This document shows, piece by piece, positions 15,868 through 24,604 of a stretch of 64,000 nucleotides of DNA. The translations under genes and the position numbers were made by a program. Source of the DNA: Gimesia fumaroli (lineage in GTDB: Bacteria; Planctomycetota; Planctomycetia; Planctomycetales; Planctomycetaceae); assembly GCF_007754425.1 (NCBI RefSeq), contig NZ_CP037452.1, forward strand, positions 1,934,664 through 1,998,663, in the 5' to 3' direction. Numbering within the stretch: the stretch's first letter is position 1; each line of letters starts with the position of its first letter. A model generated the notes under the pieces. The model did not search any database, was not told the origin of the DNA, and saw only the letters and a program-made list of their open reading frames with translations.

Positions 15868-17805
15868 TTAAGTTAAGTTCGCCCTTACCAGTGCCTCAGC
15901 CGGATGAGGCGATACAGAATTTCCGCACCGTGCTACCTTTGCTGCTTTGGAAAGCTTTCGCCCGTCGTAGCCATAATCGATTTTGTAATCCGGAGGAAAT
16001 CCCTGGGCTTTGAATAATTCGCGAGGTGTCAACATCCGCATCAGGATGTCATCAATTTGCCACAGGCTACGATTGATCGACACCAACCCCAGTGCCAACC
16101 GGTCTTTGGCCGTGATGGTCGGAGCCGGATCACGAAGGTCGTTCCATTGACCACCGCTGCCATAGTATTTGAACATGAAGGCCCTGACTTCTTTGAGATG
16201 GCATCCAACAGCAGCGTGATGCTGCCCTTGAGCCATCACAGTTCGCAGTGGTTCGTTGACGTCGAATGCCTGCTTGCCGCCGTGATTGTTCTTAATCATC
16301 GTCACGGCGGTCAGCATATTTTGCGTGCCACGCGCCGTGATAGTCGGAAATGGATGGGATGCCGGCACACCCACCATGCCACCGAAGTGCTTGGTAATAA
16401 ATGCCGCGACCAGGGCAGATTTGTTTTCTGATGTAGTGGTTCCCAGCGGGGACGTGCATGCTGTTCCAACACCCTGTCCGTACATTCGGGAGATAAAAGC
16501 ACCTACCACTGCATGCTTGCCAGATCCAACAACAGTTCCGAGCGGCTTTTGAATATCCAAGCAACGCGGACGCTGGCCGGATCGTTCGCCATATCCGACT
16601 TGAACTAAAGAGGGAGCAACCAGGGCATGACGGTTCTCAGAAGTTTGCGTTGCCATTGGTTCAAGGATAGATCGACCTCGGTGGCCATTGATGCTCTTTG
16701 GCCCGTAATAGCTGGTTAGGTAAGGTGCCACGACAGCAAACCCGTTCTTACCAGTGACCGTTGGTAGTGGCTCGTAAATTGACTGACCGCGAAACTGGTC
16801 TGAGGTGTGATTCACATTGATGATAAACGGCTCGTCCGTCTCAATCACAAACCGGCGTATTCCTTCCGCAATTCTCTTTTGTGTGTTTTCAGCCAGTGGA
16901 CGAACAGCTGGTAGGTTGTATTTCTCCATGATCTGCTCCCTGGTATCAAAGATTGACGGCCATGGCTGAGTCCAGTCGATTACATCAGCTACTGGAATCC
17001 ACTTCTTCAGGTTACAGACCCGATTCTCCCGCAACTCATTCCGAATAACTTTAGGAGATGCATGCGTGATCGATGGCCAGACAATTGGCTTCCCGTCACA
17101 GCGAGCCACGAGGAACAACCGCTTGCGAGTCGTCGGGGCCCCGTAGTCTGATGCGACCAACTCTCGCCATTCGACTTGATAGCCCAGGCCAGCCAGACAT
17201 GCGGCTGTGTCTTCTTCTCCCAGGTTTTCCTGCATCTCTTCGATGATCTCAGCAGCCGGATCACACCCATCCTGCATGGCACCGACGAACGCGTTGAAGT
17301 GTTCGCCCTCACGCTCCTTGATTGCAGTATCATTCTCGGCAAGCGGCCCCCACTTTGTGATCTCTTCCACATTCTCCATGAAAACTACTGCTGGTCGGAC
17401 GCGAGCCATCCAGTGTAAGACAACCCATGACAGCGCCCGGATCTTCTTTTCCTTCGGCTTGCTGCCCCTGGCTTTCGAATGATGAGTGCAGTCAGGACTG
17501 AACCAGGCACCTTTCACAGGCTTTCCTTCGCAAACCTCTTCAGGGTCCACCCGATAGATGTCTTCACAGTAGTGCCGGGAATCAGGATGGTTCTCAATGT
17601 GCATCGATATTGAATCGCGGTCATGGTTGATGGCAATGTGTGGACTGCGACCGATGGCCTTGGCAATTCCAGTGCTGGCCCCGCCGCCGCCGGCAAAGCC
17701 GTCAACAAAGATCCCATCATCTGGCAGTTCAATGTCGAACGGATTGACAAACCAAATGAACTTCTGCCGCGCTTTTACTTTTTTGCTTTTGGTTTTCGTG
17801 ATCAC
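15868..17805 (-). CDS. DNA (cytosine-5-)methyltransferase with repeated target domain
   Basis: A 645-residue C5-cytosine methyltransferase. Motif I is VDGFAGGGGAST (about residues 35-45), motif IV WFSPDCTHHSKARG (about 100) with the catalytic Cys in SPDC rather than PPC, as in a phage subgroup, motif VI MENVEE (about 140) and motif VIII YGAPTTRKRLFLVAR (about 225). Residues 335-575 are a string of about seven repeats of roughly 33-38 residues, each with a 'PLxTxT' core and an ALVAxFI strand. The end has FKAQGFPPDY and GNSVSPHPAEALV, motifs IX-X. It starts with GTG overlapping the upstream stop. Likely protects phage DNA from host restriction; no cognate nuclease is nearby. Confidence 0.9.
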   Translation of the reverse strand: MITKTKSKKVKARQKFIWFVNPFDIELPDDGIFVDGFAGGGGASTGIAKAIGRSPHIAINHDRDSISMHIENHPDSRHYCEDIYRVDPEEVCEGKPVKGAWFSPDCTHHSKARGSKPKEKKIRALSWVVLHWMARVRPAVVFMENVEEITKWGPLAENDTAIKEREGEHFNAFVGAMQDGCDPAAEIIEEMQENLGEEDTAACLAGLGYQVEWRELVASDYGAPTTRKRLFLVARCDGKPIVWPSITHASPKVIRNELRENRVCNLKKWIPVADVIDWTQPWPSIFDTREQIMEKYNLPAVRPLAENTQKRIAEGIRRFVIETDEPFIINVNHTSDQFRGQSIYEPLPTVTGKNGFAVVAPYLTSYYGPKSINGHRGRSILEPMATQTSENRHALVAPSLVQVGYGERSGQRPRCLDIQKPLGTVVGSGKHAVVGAFISRMYGQGVGTACTSPLGTTTSENKSALVAAFITKHFGGMVGVPASHPFPTITARGTQNMLTAVTMIKNNHGGKQAFDVNEPLRTVMAQGQHHAAVGCHLKEVRAFMFKYYGSGGQWNDLRDPAPTITAKDRLALGLVSINRSLWQIDDILMRMLTPRELFKAQGFPPDYKIDYGYDGRKLSKAAKVARCGNSVSPHPAEALVRANLT

Positions 17806-18287
17806 CTTGATGCTGCCTTTCTAAGAGCTAACTCTCTAAATCCATCCCATCGCACGATTGCAAATCCACGCTGCCTGCCACCGTAACGGCCACGTGGATA
17901 TGTTTTTGAAAATGCCTCACACCACATTTGAAAATCCTCATTTAGATTTCCATAACGGAACGTGATCGGGAATAATTCCATCACTCGTTCCATCAGAATA
18001 GGAGTACGCCCCCAGACACACTCGCTGTGATGCACGTTCTCGATCACTGCAAACCATCCTCCGAAAAAGAAATGCGGGTTGTAACCAACCCATAGTCGGC
18101 TGATTCTCATCACTGGTGCATGTCTGATTTCATCCAGATGCTTCCGTTGTGTTTCACGTTTCTCTTCGTTGACCTCATCCCAAGTGACCACATTTCTTTC
18201 ACGTTGGTTGATAATTACATAAGCAACATCTGGCTCTGGATTGTGCCCCCAGAATTCGAGTGCGGAACGTGTCATGATTGCCACCAT
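17802..18287 (-). CDS. Hypothetical phage protein
   Basis: A 161-residue protein of unknown family, rich in aromatic residues (RLWVGYNPHFFFGGWFAVIENVHH). It ends in a basic helix. ATG at 18287 is taken; ATG 18275 is an alternative. Its stop overlaps the GTG of the cytosine methyltransferase (GTGA), so the two are coupled, and it might assist DNA modification. Confidence 0.6.
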   Translation of the reverse strand: MVAIMTRSALEFWGHNPEPDVAYVIINQRERNVVTWDEVNEEKRETQRKHLDEIRHAPVMRISRLWVGYNPHFFFGGWFAVIENVHHSECVWGRTPILMERVMELFPITFRYGNLNEDFQMWCEAFSKTYPRGRYGGRQRGFAIVRWDGFRELALRKAASR

Positions 18288-18289
18288 AA

Positions 18290-18484
18290 TCAGTACCGCC
18301 TTCCCAAACGTCGCTGTCGTCGTTCTTCTTGTTTCATGATCCGGTAATCCGGCGTGTGCCCATGCGTGCCGCCTTCGTCTGGATCATCGTCGAAGATGGT
18401 CCCGCAGTGAGAGCAGCGGTACTCTCTCTGGCTGATTTGTTTTACGGTTTTTACACGACCGCATTTAATGCACTTAATTGGCAC
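18290..18484 (-). CDS. Small zinc-ribbon protein
   Basis: A 64-residue protein with a canonical four-Cys ribbon: IKCIKCG at residues 3-9 and YRCSHCG at 23-29. The tail is basic (EERRQRRLGRRY). I use GTG at 18484 because AAAGGAG sits 8 bases upstream and the upstream gene ends just inside; the frame to 18562 would lie within that gene. Probably binds nucleic acid or a protein partner. Confidence 0.65.
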   Translation of the reverse strand: MPIKCIKCGRVKTVKQISQREYRCSHCGTIFDDDPDEGGTHGHTPDYRIMKQEERRQRRLGRRY

Positions 18485-18782
18485 TGGTTTCTCCTTTCTG
18501 CTGTAAGTGTTTTGAGGCAACTTCAGTGAAGATCGCGACGATCTGCTTAGCTTCTGACGCATCTATCCATACACACCTCTGATCACAGAATATCTGGAGT
18601 TGCTGCTGGTGTGTTTGGTCCTTCATGAAAGGATGAAACGCATCATTCCAGTAGGGGTCTCTTTTGTCGTATGGCTCCCACCTCAGACCCCAGACAGCAT
18701 CGTTGTCAAGAACCAACGCCGCCTTCCCTTGGGCACAATCGATTTCATATCGTGTGGTCAATTTAAGATTTGTTTGTGGCAT
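18474..18782 (-). CDS. Hypothetical phage protein
   Basis: A 102-residue soluble protein with mixed strands and helices, no recognised family. It sits 10 bases after RusA and overlaps the start of the zinc-ribbon gene by 11 bases. Confidence 0.55.
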   Translation of the reverse strand: MPQTNLKLTTRYEIDCAQGKAALVLDNDAVWGLRWEPYDKRDPYWNDAFHPFMKDQTHQQQLQIFCDQRCVWIDASEAKQIVAIFTEVASKHLQQKGETSAN

Positions 18783-18792
18783 CGATTCTCCT

Positions 18793-19233
18793 TTACCCTA
18801 CGTTGATTGGTTTGATTGTAATTTCAGTGTGTGGTTCCTCGTCGCCAGCTGCTCTCCATTTCGTTGCAGTGACTTTGCAGACCTGTTTGTCATCAACCCA
18901 GATCTTTTCATTCAATGCATCCATGACTGCCTTCAGGAGGTTGTCAACGTCGTTTCGCTGAACATGGAGATACCGGGGCATCGGCTTCGTCTTCCAGCGT
19001 TTATTGCTTTGTCGAGGAAAGACGAAGACCACTTCAAGGGCGATTGGCCCTCCATCTGGTTTACCCTGATACGCTTCCAATGCTGACAACCGAATGGCTT
19101 TCTTGTAGTCGGTGACCGGGTGTTTTTCTGGCGTGTAGTTGCTGATGAAGCCCCCCATTCTTTTGAACTTCTGACGAGGCTGTGCTACCGGGGCACCTGG
19201 CACGCTAAACTTGACTGACTCCATTCGTTGCAC
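18793..19233 (-). CDS. rusA: RusA-type Holliday junction resolvase
   Basis: A 146-residue protein matching the RusA family. It opens with the strand VKFSVPGAPVAQPRQKF, has the family stretch RNDVDNLLKAVMDALN (residues 92-107) carrying two of the conserved Asp residues, then IWVDDKQV with further acidic residues that bind the metal. RusA resolves four-way DNA junctions, here during phage recombination or before packaging. The start is GTG 19233 after AGGAG; ATG 19224 is possible. It belongs with RecT, YqaJ and the replication protein in the leftward early unit. Confidence 0.9.
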   Translation of the reverse strand: MQRMESVKFSVPGAPVAQPRQKFKRMGGFISNYTPEKHPVTDYKKAIRLSALEAYQGKPDGGPIALEVVFVFPRQSNKRWKTKPMPRYLHVQRNDVDNLLKAVMDALNEKIWVDDKQVCKVTATKWRAAGDEEPHTEITIKPINVG

Positions 19234-19322
19234 TGGTCTGATTCTCCTGTTCTAAAGTGGTGTCAAATATTCCAAAAATTATTCCGATGTTGGGTGGGTA
19301 ACTGCTGTTAACCAGTCATTGT

Positions 19323-20189
19323 TTATTCACAGAGCCCATAGCTACTGCTACACATTCCGGCCGCCGCTTCCACTTCAACCAATGGCAGCATTGGTTGTTT
19401 TCCACCGTAGGCTGTTTTAGACCACTTCACGACGTCGTCGATCCAGTTGATTTCCATCCCTGGAACACATGGTGCAAAGAACGTTCGCCCGACGTTTTCT
19501 TCATACTGCCTGACCTTGTCGATCATTTCGGGGAAGCGGGCAGCCCACTCGCGAATATCGGCTTTATTGGAATTGATACAGGGAGCGCAGCCGACTCGAT
19601 TGAAACCCATTGAATAAAGCGGGTTAACTTTTTCTCCCGACTTTTTGAGAACAGAAAAGCACTCTTGTTTCGTCCAGCAGCGGATCGGATAGTTCACCCA
19701 GCAGTCAAAGTATTCATCCCATTTTCGATCAGGTGTTTTCTTTCTGGCATCCGATTCATCGCATCTCAAACCGACATATCGTTCAAATTCAATCCCTTTG
19801 TCGACTAGGTTTTCACGCATCCATCTTTTTTGCGGAATTAGCTTCAGGTGTTCTGTGCAGAATTGGGCCTTGCGAGATGGGAAACGTTGCTTAATGTAAG
19901 CCAGTCGATCGAATGTCATTACGTCATCTTCATTAAACTCTTGCCGTCGATCTCGGGTAATGCCTGGCTTTGTTCCCCGATTTTCAAGATCTCGAATCAA
20001 TGGTGTAACTTGTACAATCGGGAAGACCGTTTTGCTGAATTCACTGATGAACTCAGTTGTCATCCAATGTTCGTGTCCGCCAACGTCAGAATTTACAGCG
20101 ATAACGTTCTCATCGCCGAATTTTTGTCGGACCCACCACAAGCACGCTTGGCTGTCCACACCGCCCGAAAAACCTACAACATGTTTCAT
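19323..20189 (-). CDS. PP-loop ATPase, phage PAPS reductase-like
   Basis: A 288-residue protein of the adenine-nucleotide alpha-hydrolase family. The PP-loop is HVVGFSGGVDSQA at residues 3-15. VNSDVGGHEHW (32-42) fits the next strand, and a CxxC-like cluster occurs at VGCAPCINSN (about 203), which may hold a metal or thiol centre. Such proteins are common in phages and are related to PAPS reductase and DndC. No dndA, dndB, dndD or dndE partner is in the window, so DNA phosphorothioation is not supported here; sulfur or base-modification chemistry is possible. Confidence 0.8.
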   Translation of the reverse strand: MKHVVGFSGGVDSQACLWWVRQKFGDENVIAVNSDVGGHEHWMTTEFISEFSKTVFPIVQVTPLIRDLENRGTKPGITRDRRQEFNEDDVMTFDRLAYIKQRFPSRKAQFCTEHLKLIPQKRWMRENLVDKGIEFERYVGLRCDESDARKKTPDRKWDEYFDCWVNYPIRCWTKQECFSVLKKSGEKVNPLYSMGFNRVGCAPCINSNKADIREWAARFPEMIDKVRQYEENVGRTFFAPCVPGMEINWIDDVVKWSKTAYGGKQPMLPLVEVEAAAGMCSSSYGLCE

Positions 20190-20203
20190 CCGTCTTTCCC
20201 TTA

Positions 20204-20392
20204 TCAGTCGTCCTGCTTGCTCATATTTCTGGCCCTTTGCGAAAGCATTGCCGCATCAGACCAGGTGAAGTTCATACTCTCATCTGCAGCGTACTGTCTG
20301 AGAATGCGCTGCAGTTCGGAGGTGCTGGCATTGTCGTAGGCGAAGCAGAACCGCTCTGCCCCTTTGACCAAAACTAAGATATTCATTTTCAT
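20204..20392 (-). CDS. Small phage protein
   Basis: A 62-residue protein with a hydrophobic strand (ILVLVKGAERFCFAY) and a helical second half containing FTWSDAAMLSQRARNM. It resembles small phage proteins of unknown function. GAGG lies 9 bases before the ATG. It is 14 bases upstream of the PP-loop gene. Confidence 0.5.
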   Translation of the reverse strand: MKMNILVLVKGAERFCFAYDNASTSELQRILRQYAADESMNFTWSDAAMLSQRARNMSKQDD

Positions 20393-20419
20393 GCCAGCAC
20401 CTCTGATGCTTCCTGTGGG

Positions 20420-22117
20420 TTACTCGATGGCCGTGTGCTCAGCTGCTCCGCAGTGAGGGCAGTGTGGTTTCTCTGGATTGTCTTTGTCGAATGCATACAT
20501 CAAATCGCAGTTCACACACTTGAAGAAGTCGCAGTCGAGACTCTTGTCCATACCTTTCAGGTGTTCGTCGATCTCTGTTCCGGCAAGGCTGTCCGCGACG
20601 TCACAGGTTTCGATGAATCGTGACAATTGGTTGAAGATCGCTGCGTCGCGCGAAGAACTCGCGTGGCCTTCAATACTCAATGTGTTCGAGTACATGTAAG
20701 GCGTTTCTTCGTCCTGAATATCAATGCTGGAGATCCAGCCACTATCTATGTCTGCATAGACACGAACAAGGCACTTGATCTTTTCCTGGTCGATGATCTT
20801 GACCTCTTCGAAGTTGCGAACGACTACGCCTAGTTCATTCGAATCAGGGCAGTCGAAGTAGCCGAGCAGTTCGTTGCCGGTTTCGTTCTCACATTCCAGG
20901 CACTGATCGTTGTCGCCATCCTGCGGCCACTTGTGGTCACACTCGCAGCACCACCATTCAAGGTCCTGATTCGGCATCTTGATGGTGTCAGGTTCTTCTT
21001 CAGTGGCTTCGGCTTCGACCTCGACAGGTTCGTCGTCGTCATCTTCGTCTTCGCAGGGAACTGGGTTCTCTCTGCGCCATGCTTCGAGTGCATCCTCAAT
21101 CTTTGTTGCACCACCTTTTGCAACTCCGGTGATTCCGTCATGCCATTTGAATTTTCCAATGTTGGCATTTCGAATTCGTTCTTCGAGGTCTGCGATAAAG
21201 TGAATTCCAGAATCCACCAGCTTGTCAGTCATGGTCTCTGTCAACCCGAGATCATGGACGGCAGCTTTCTTTGCAGGATCTTCCTGCTTTTGCTTTTTGA
21301 GTTCATTCGCCACCGTAGCCAGGGCAGGGGTGCCGTGTGGTCGGTTCTTACCGTCCTCAACGTCGGGGTGAGGTTCATCGTTAAAAGGCAGCTTCGGTTG
21401 ATATGCTCCCCCTTCGCTGATCACGGAGAGCTTGTTGCAGAGGTCAGCCTGCTCTTCCAGCAATCCGTCAAGGTCGCTTTTCGCTTCTTTGAGATCGTCC
21501 TTTAATGAGTCAACGAGGTTCTGGGCTTCTCGGACTCTCGGGTTCAGGTCAATCAACTCAGCGTCGATTTCCAGCATCCGCTTTTGAAGCAGCGTGAGAC
21601 ATGGCTCTACTGGTGCGGCTGGTTCTGCGGGCTTCACTTCCTCAGTAGCAGGTTCAGCATCCTGCTGGTCACCCTGTTCGATGAATTCCTCAGCGGCTTT
21701 GTCTCGTGTTTGGACGAATGCAGTTCGCCATGCGACGTATCGCTCCTGAGCAAACATCTCGCGAAAGTTATTGTCGCGGAACTGCATGCCTTTGGTGTTG
21801 GCTGCCTGGACACCGAGCTGCATTGCCTCTTCCATATCTTTATCGTCTGGGCAGTCGGACGGTGTCTCAGGAGTGATCAAGCTATCAACCACTGAATCGA
21901 ATTCCGGGAACTCTTCCAGGAAGCACTCATCCGCATAGATCGCTTCCTGAACCCAGGTGAAGACGTGGGCTTTTTCTTCGTCACTCAGGTCATTAGCATC
22001 TGCAAGAGAGATCTCAATGCCCCAATAGCCTTTTGCCTCTTCGTATAGCCACTGGCCAAAGTCGGTGCCGTCCTTGATCACGTCTTCAAAGGTTGGCTTT
22101 TCTGCTGCTTTACTCAT
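20420..22117 (-). CDS. Large acidic phage protein with coiled coil and zinc-ribbon motifs
   Basis: A 565-residue acidic protein. I take ATG 22117 (MSKAAEKPTFED...) with CGGAG 8 bases upstream; the frame to 22231 would enter the neighbour. The middle has a coiled coil (about residues 175-240, REAQNLVDSLKDDLKEAKSDL) and then a helix-hairpin-helix-like piece (GLTETMTDKLVDSGIHFIADL, about 300). Two Cys sites follow: WWCCECDHKW...CLECEN and FKCVNCDLMY...CPHCGA at the C terminus. Position in the replication and recombination block suggests a DNA transaction role, but no family is recognised. Confidence 0.65.
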   Translation of the reverse strand: MSKAAEKPTFEDVIKDGTDFGQWLYEEAKGYWGIEISLADANDLSDEEKAHVFTWVQEAIYADECFLEEFPEFDSVVDSLITPETPSDCPDDKDMEEAMQLGVQAANTKGMQFRDNNFREMFAQERYVAWRTAFVQTRDKAAEEFIEQGDQQDAEPATEEVKPAEPAAPVEPCLTLLQKRMLEIDAELIDLNPRVREAQNLVDSLKDDLKEAKSDLDGLLEEQADLCNKLSVISEGGAYQPKLPFNDEPHPDVEDGKNRPHGTPALATVANELKKQKQEDPAKKAAVHDLGLTETMTDKLVDSGIHFIADLEERIRNANIGKFKWHDGITGVAKGGATKIEDALEAWRRENPVPCEDEDDDDEPVEVEAEATEEEPDTIKMPNQDLEWWCCECDHKWPQDGDNDQCLECENETGNELLGYFDCPDSNELGVVVRNFEEVKIIDQEKIKCLVRVYADIDSGWISSIDIQDEETPYMYSNTLSIEGHASSSRDAAIFNQLSRFIETCDVADSLAGTEIDEHLKGMDKSLDCDFFKCVNCDLMYAFDKDNPEKPHCPHCGAAEHTAIE

Positions 22118-22137
22118 TTTGTTCTCCGATTTGAAAA

Positions 22138-22404
22138 TTAAAAAAGTGATTTTTGTTTTGACTGGCCCGGAAGAGTCATCGTCTCCGGGTTGAAAATTGG
22201 TAGCTTCTGTTTGTTGTGCAGTCTGATCCACTCGCCCTTTGAACCGTTGCAGAGGACTGTCACCACTTTGTCACTCAACGCGTTCCCGTTTGCGGTTCTG
22301 AATTGACCTTCATTCAGTACGTCTACGAATCCCGCATCCTTACAGATGCAACCCGGATCACACTTGCGTACAGCAGGCGGCTTTCTTCTTTGGAATGGTT
22401 TCAT
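22138..22404 (-). CDS. Small cysteine-containing phage protein
   Basis: An 88-residue protein with CDPGCICKD near residue 15, a possible metal site, and a basic N terminus. Its start overlaps the stop of the replication protein gene (ATGA). Unknown function. Confidence 0.5.
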   Translation of the reverse strand: MKPFQRRKPPAVRKCDPGCICKDAGFVDVLNEGQFRTANGNALSDKVVTVLCNGSKGEWIRLHNKQKLPIFNPETMTLPGQSKQKSLF

Positions 22405-23309
22405 GTCACCCCCTCAAATGCTTCATCAAGAATTTTGTTGAAAACGTTGGACTGCTTATCATGCTCCTCCATTTCTTTCAGCGCTTTGTCTTCTTCCGGC
22501 ATTGATACCTGAATGTCTCCGGTTTCGATTTTGTGCCGGAACAAAGCGCCGGGGTTGTCAGCACTCCGACAATGGACAGCGATTGACCAGACGATCAATC
22601 GGGCGGGGTCCGTGTTCTTCGCAAACCCAAGATCAACAGCCCGCTTGAACAAGCTATCAATCTCTTCCGGATTTCTGAGCATCTCCGGATCTACGTGGCA
22701 GTTCCAACGCTTGCCTTTTCGCTTCGTTGTTTTCGCGATACCGAAATCCTGCGTGATTTTGTTGGCTGGTTTTTTCTTTTCCAATGGTAGACCTGAAGGA
22801 CAGTAACCACGGGGGAACCCATCAACAGGCTGCCGTCGTTTTGGTCGTTCCGTTTGTGACTGGCGACGTTCCAGATTCGCAGCTCGCCGTTGCTCCTGCT
22901 TTCGATCCAACTCTTTATCGGCATCAACCCCAGACTCAGCTTTCAGACGAGCAGCTGCCATGTCCTGAGTCGTGATTGGAACGGCATCAAAGACCATTGA
23001 CCAGTTGATTCGATAATGATTGTTTTTGCCTTTACCACCGCTCTCACGAAGCAGCCAGCCCTGTTCACAAGCCATTTGAATGTGCCTGCCGACTGATCGA
23101 ACTGAAGCACCGATCTGCTCTGCCAGTCCCGCATAAGATGGCCAGCAGTCACGGTTGTTCCTCAAGTGTCGATCGATGGCGAACAACAGATTCTTAATCC
23201 GATAATCGGCCTGCAGCTTTTCGAGCAGTTCGATCTTGAGAATCCGATTGACTTCGAGCTTTTCAAAGTCGAGATGTTTCTGTCTTGCTGATGGCTTGTG
23301 CTTTGGCAT
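22401..23309 (-). CDS. Phage replication protein with N-terminal winged HTH
   Basis: A 302-residue protein. Residues 30-105 form a helix-turn-helix domain of the phage replication type: NLLFAIDRHLRNNRDCWPSYAGLAEQIGASVRSVGRHI, where the recognition helix follows GASVRS, then a wing (LLRESGGKGKNNHY). The linker is basic and the C terminus is helical. This architecture is usual for O-like replication initiators of temperate phages. No helicase loader or helicase is visible nearby. It follows RecT and the structured RNA. Confidence 0.75.
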   Translation of the reverse strand: MPKHKPSARQKHLDFEKLEVNRILKIELLEKLQADYRIKNLLFAIDRHLRNNRDCWPSYAGLAEQIGASVRSVGRHIQMACEQGWLLRESGGKGKNNHYRINWSMVFDAVPITTQDMAAARLKAESGVDADKELDRKQEQRRAANLERRQSQTERPKRRQPVDGFPRGYCPSGLPLEKKKPANKITQDFGIAKTTKRKGKRWNCHVDPEMLRNPEEIDSLFKRAVDLGFAKNTDPARLIVWSIAVHCRSADNPGALFRHKIETGDIQVSMPEEDKALKEMEEHDKQSNVFNKILDEAFEGVT

Positions 23310-23360
23310 CCTGCATCGTTCCGTCTGCTAAGGTCTTTGAATTTCCGTAAACTCAATAAA

Positions 23361-23473
23361 GGCGGCGTGGGGGAATCGAACCCCCGGCAGAATGCTTGGC
23401 CATCCTTGCCCACCGTGAACCGCTGGGTGCTCCATAGGTTGGGGTATGAGCCCGTTATGCAGCACCGACCGCC
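23361..23473 (-). ncRNA. Structured tRNA-like RNA element downstream of recT
   Basis: The - strand between recT and the replication gene carries a perfect T-arm (GGGGG TTCGATT CCCCC) followed by CGCCGCC, which can pair with GGCGGTC at 23473-23467 to close the element at 113 nt. Inside are two more hairpins: GGTGCTgCATA with TATGgAGCACC enclosing GGG-CTCATA-CCC, and CCCAgCG with CGgTGGG. The result has a cloverleaf-like outline, but D- and anticodon arms are not canonical and no CCA is encoded. It may be a degenerate or intron-bearing phage tRNA or another structured RNA. It starts three bases after the recT stop. Confidence 0.4.
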
Positions 23474-23475
23474 CG

Positions 23476-24552
23476 TTATGGGGCTACCAGCTGCTCGATT
23501 GCGATGCTGGCCTGTTCCTTCCACATGTTGTACATGTCCTCGTTGATCTGATTTGCATCGAGCGATTCATCCAGACGAGTGATGAAGTCCGTCAGCTGCT
23601 GTCTATCACCTGAGTTAACCGCCGACTGAATGGCACCGTGCAACTGCTTTTCAGTCAGTGGTTTTCGAGATCGCTTTTTGCTCTGCGTCGGTTCAGGCGG
23701 TGCCGTTGTTGTGGGGGCAGCGTTCTGGGCTCCCATCTTGTCAGCGAGTTCCTGAGATCGGGATTGGGGTTGACTGAATTCATTGTGATGTTGCGGTTCA
23801 ACATCGAAGGTAAGTCGTGGGCCATCAGGATCTGCATCGTAGACATGATCGGTCGGGAGAGTTCCTGTTTCGATGGCATCCTCATAAGCCGATGCTTTCT
23901 CTACACCTGGGCCCATTGGCGCAAACTTGCGAAGAATGCGAATCGCAGTCTTTGCCCACATCGGATCTTCCCAGAGCTTCCATGGAGACTTGTAGCCGCC
24001 ACTGGATGGACTGGCCCTTTTGTGCTTCAGAACCTCGCCCTGCGTCAGCACTACAAAATCTGAGCTACCGTCTTGTAGTTTGTACATTGCCCAGGCAGCG
24101 ATCAGGTCACCGCGATCATCCTTTAATGGTGGTATGTGTCTGAGATAGGCATCAGTTCCGAACTCAAACTCAAACAGATCGCCTTCACGCACGGCACCAG
24201 CAGACACGCTCTGCAGCTTTGGGTTTTGGTGCATCAGTTTCGTGTACCCTTTGTAGTCGGGGATAAACTGACATGTGAAGCAACTGTTGTTCTTGTCTTC
24301 ATAGGGCACCAGGTGACCATCGTATCCATTCGGCTCCAGTCCAATGGCTGAAGAATTCATCAGAGCCAACCCGATGGATTGAACGCTGCATAACAAAAGC
24401 TTGGGATTGTTCTGCGCGGCATTTAATGCAAAACGGATCATGGTTTCTGGGGTGATCGACTTCGGCAAAATCAATGCCATGCTATCTGCACCGGCAGTGA
24501 GTGATCGCTTTAGATCGTTTAGTTTTTCTTTGCTAACGACGAGTTGATTCAT
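23476..24552 (-). CDS. recT: RecT-family single-strand annealing protein
   Basis: A 358-residue protein matching RecT. The family landmarks are in order: SITPETMIRFALNAAQNN (about residues 32-49), a GLEPNG stretch (about 72), CQFIPDYKGYTKLMHQ (about 93) and PMWAKTAIRILRKFAP (about 197). The last 100 residues are a variable linker (APTTTAPPEPTQSKKR) and a helical tail. It anneals complementary single strands during phage recombination, together with the YqaJ exonuclease encoded 52 bases upstream on the same strand. The stop codon lies in a small hairpin (GCCC-CATAAC-GGGC). Confidence 0.9.
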   Translation of the reverse strand: MNQLVVSKEKLNDLKRSLTAGADSMALILPKSITPETMIRFALNAAQNNPKLLLCSVQSIGLALMNSSAIGLEPNGYDGHLVPYEDKNNSCFTCQFIPDYKGYTKLMHQNPKLQSVSAGAVREGDLFEFEFGTDAYLRHIPPLKDDRGDLIAAWAMYKLQDGSSDFVVLTQGEVLKHKRASPSSGGYKSPWKLWEDPMWAKTAIRILRKFAPMGPGVEKASAYEDAIETGTLPTDHVYDADPDGPRLTFDVEPQHHNEFSQPQSRSQELADKMGAQNAAPTTTAPPEPTQSKKRSRKPLTEKQLHGAIQSAVNSGDRQQLTDFITRLDESLDANQINEDMYNMWKEQASIAIEQLVAP

Positions 24553-24604
24553 TTGATTGCTTCTCCTTTTTAATTGAGTTCAGAAATATAATTAACGTTG
24601 TTTG

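Noticed and set aside
15868..17805. Restriction-modification system
   Set aside because: No restriction endonuclease gene is recognisable next to the cytosine methyltransferase or the adenine methyltransferase.
18485..18562. N-terminal extension of the zinc-ribbon protein
   Set aside because: It lies within the upstream gene and has no ribosome binding site, whereas GTG 18484 has AAAGGAG.
19323..20189. Dnd phosphorothioation system
   Set aside because: Only a DndC-like PP-loop protein is present; no DndA, B, D or E homologue is in the window.
23361..23473. tmRNA
   Set aside because: The T-arm and 3' end look similar, but the tmRNA 5' sequence, the tag frame and an encoded CCA are absent.
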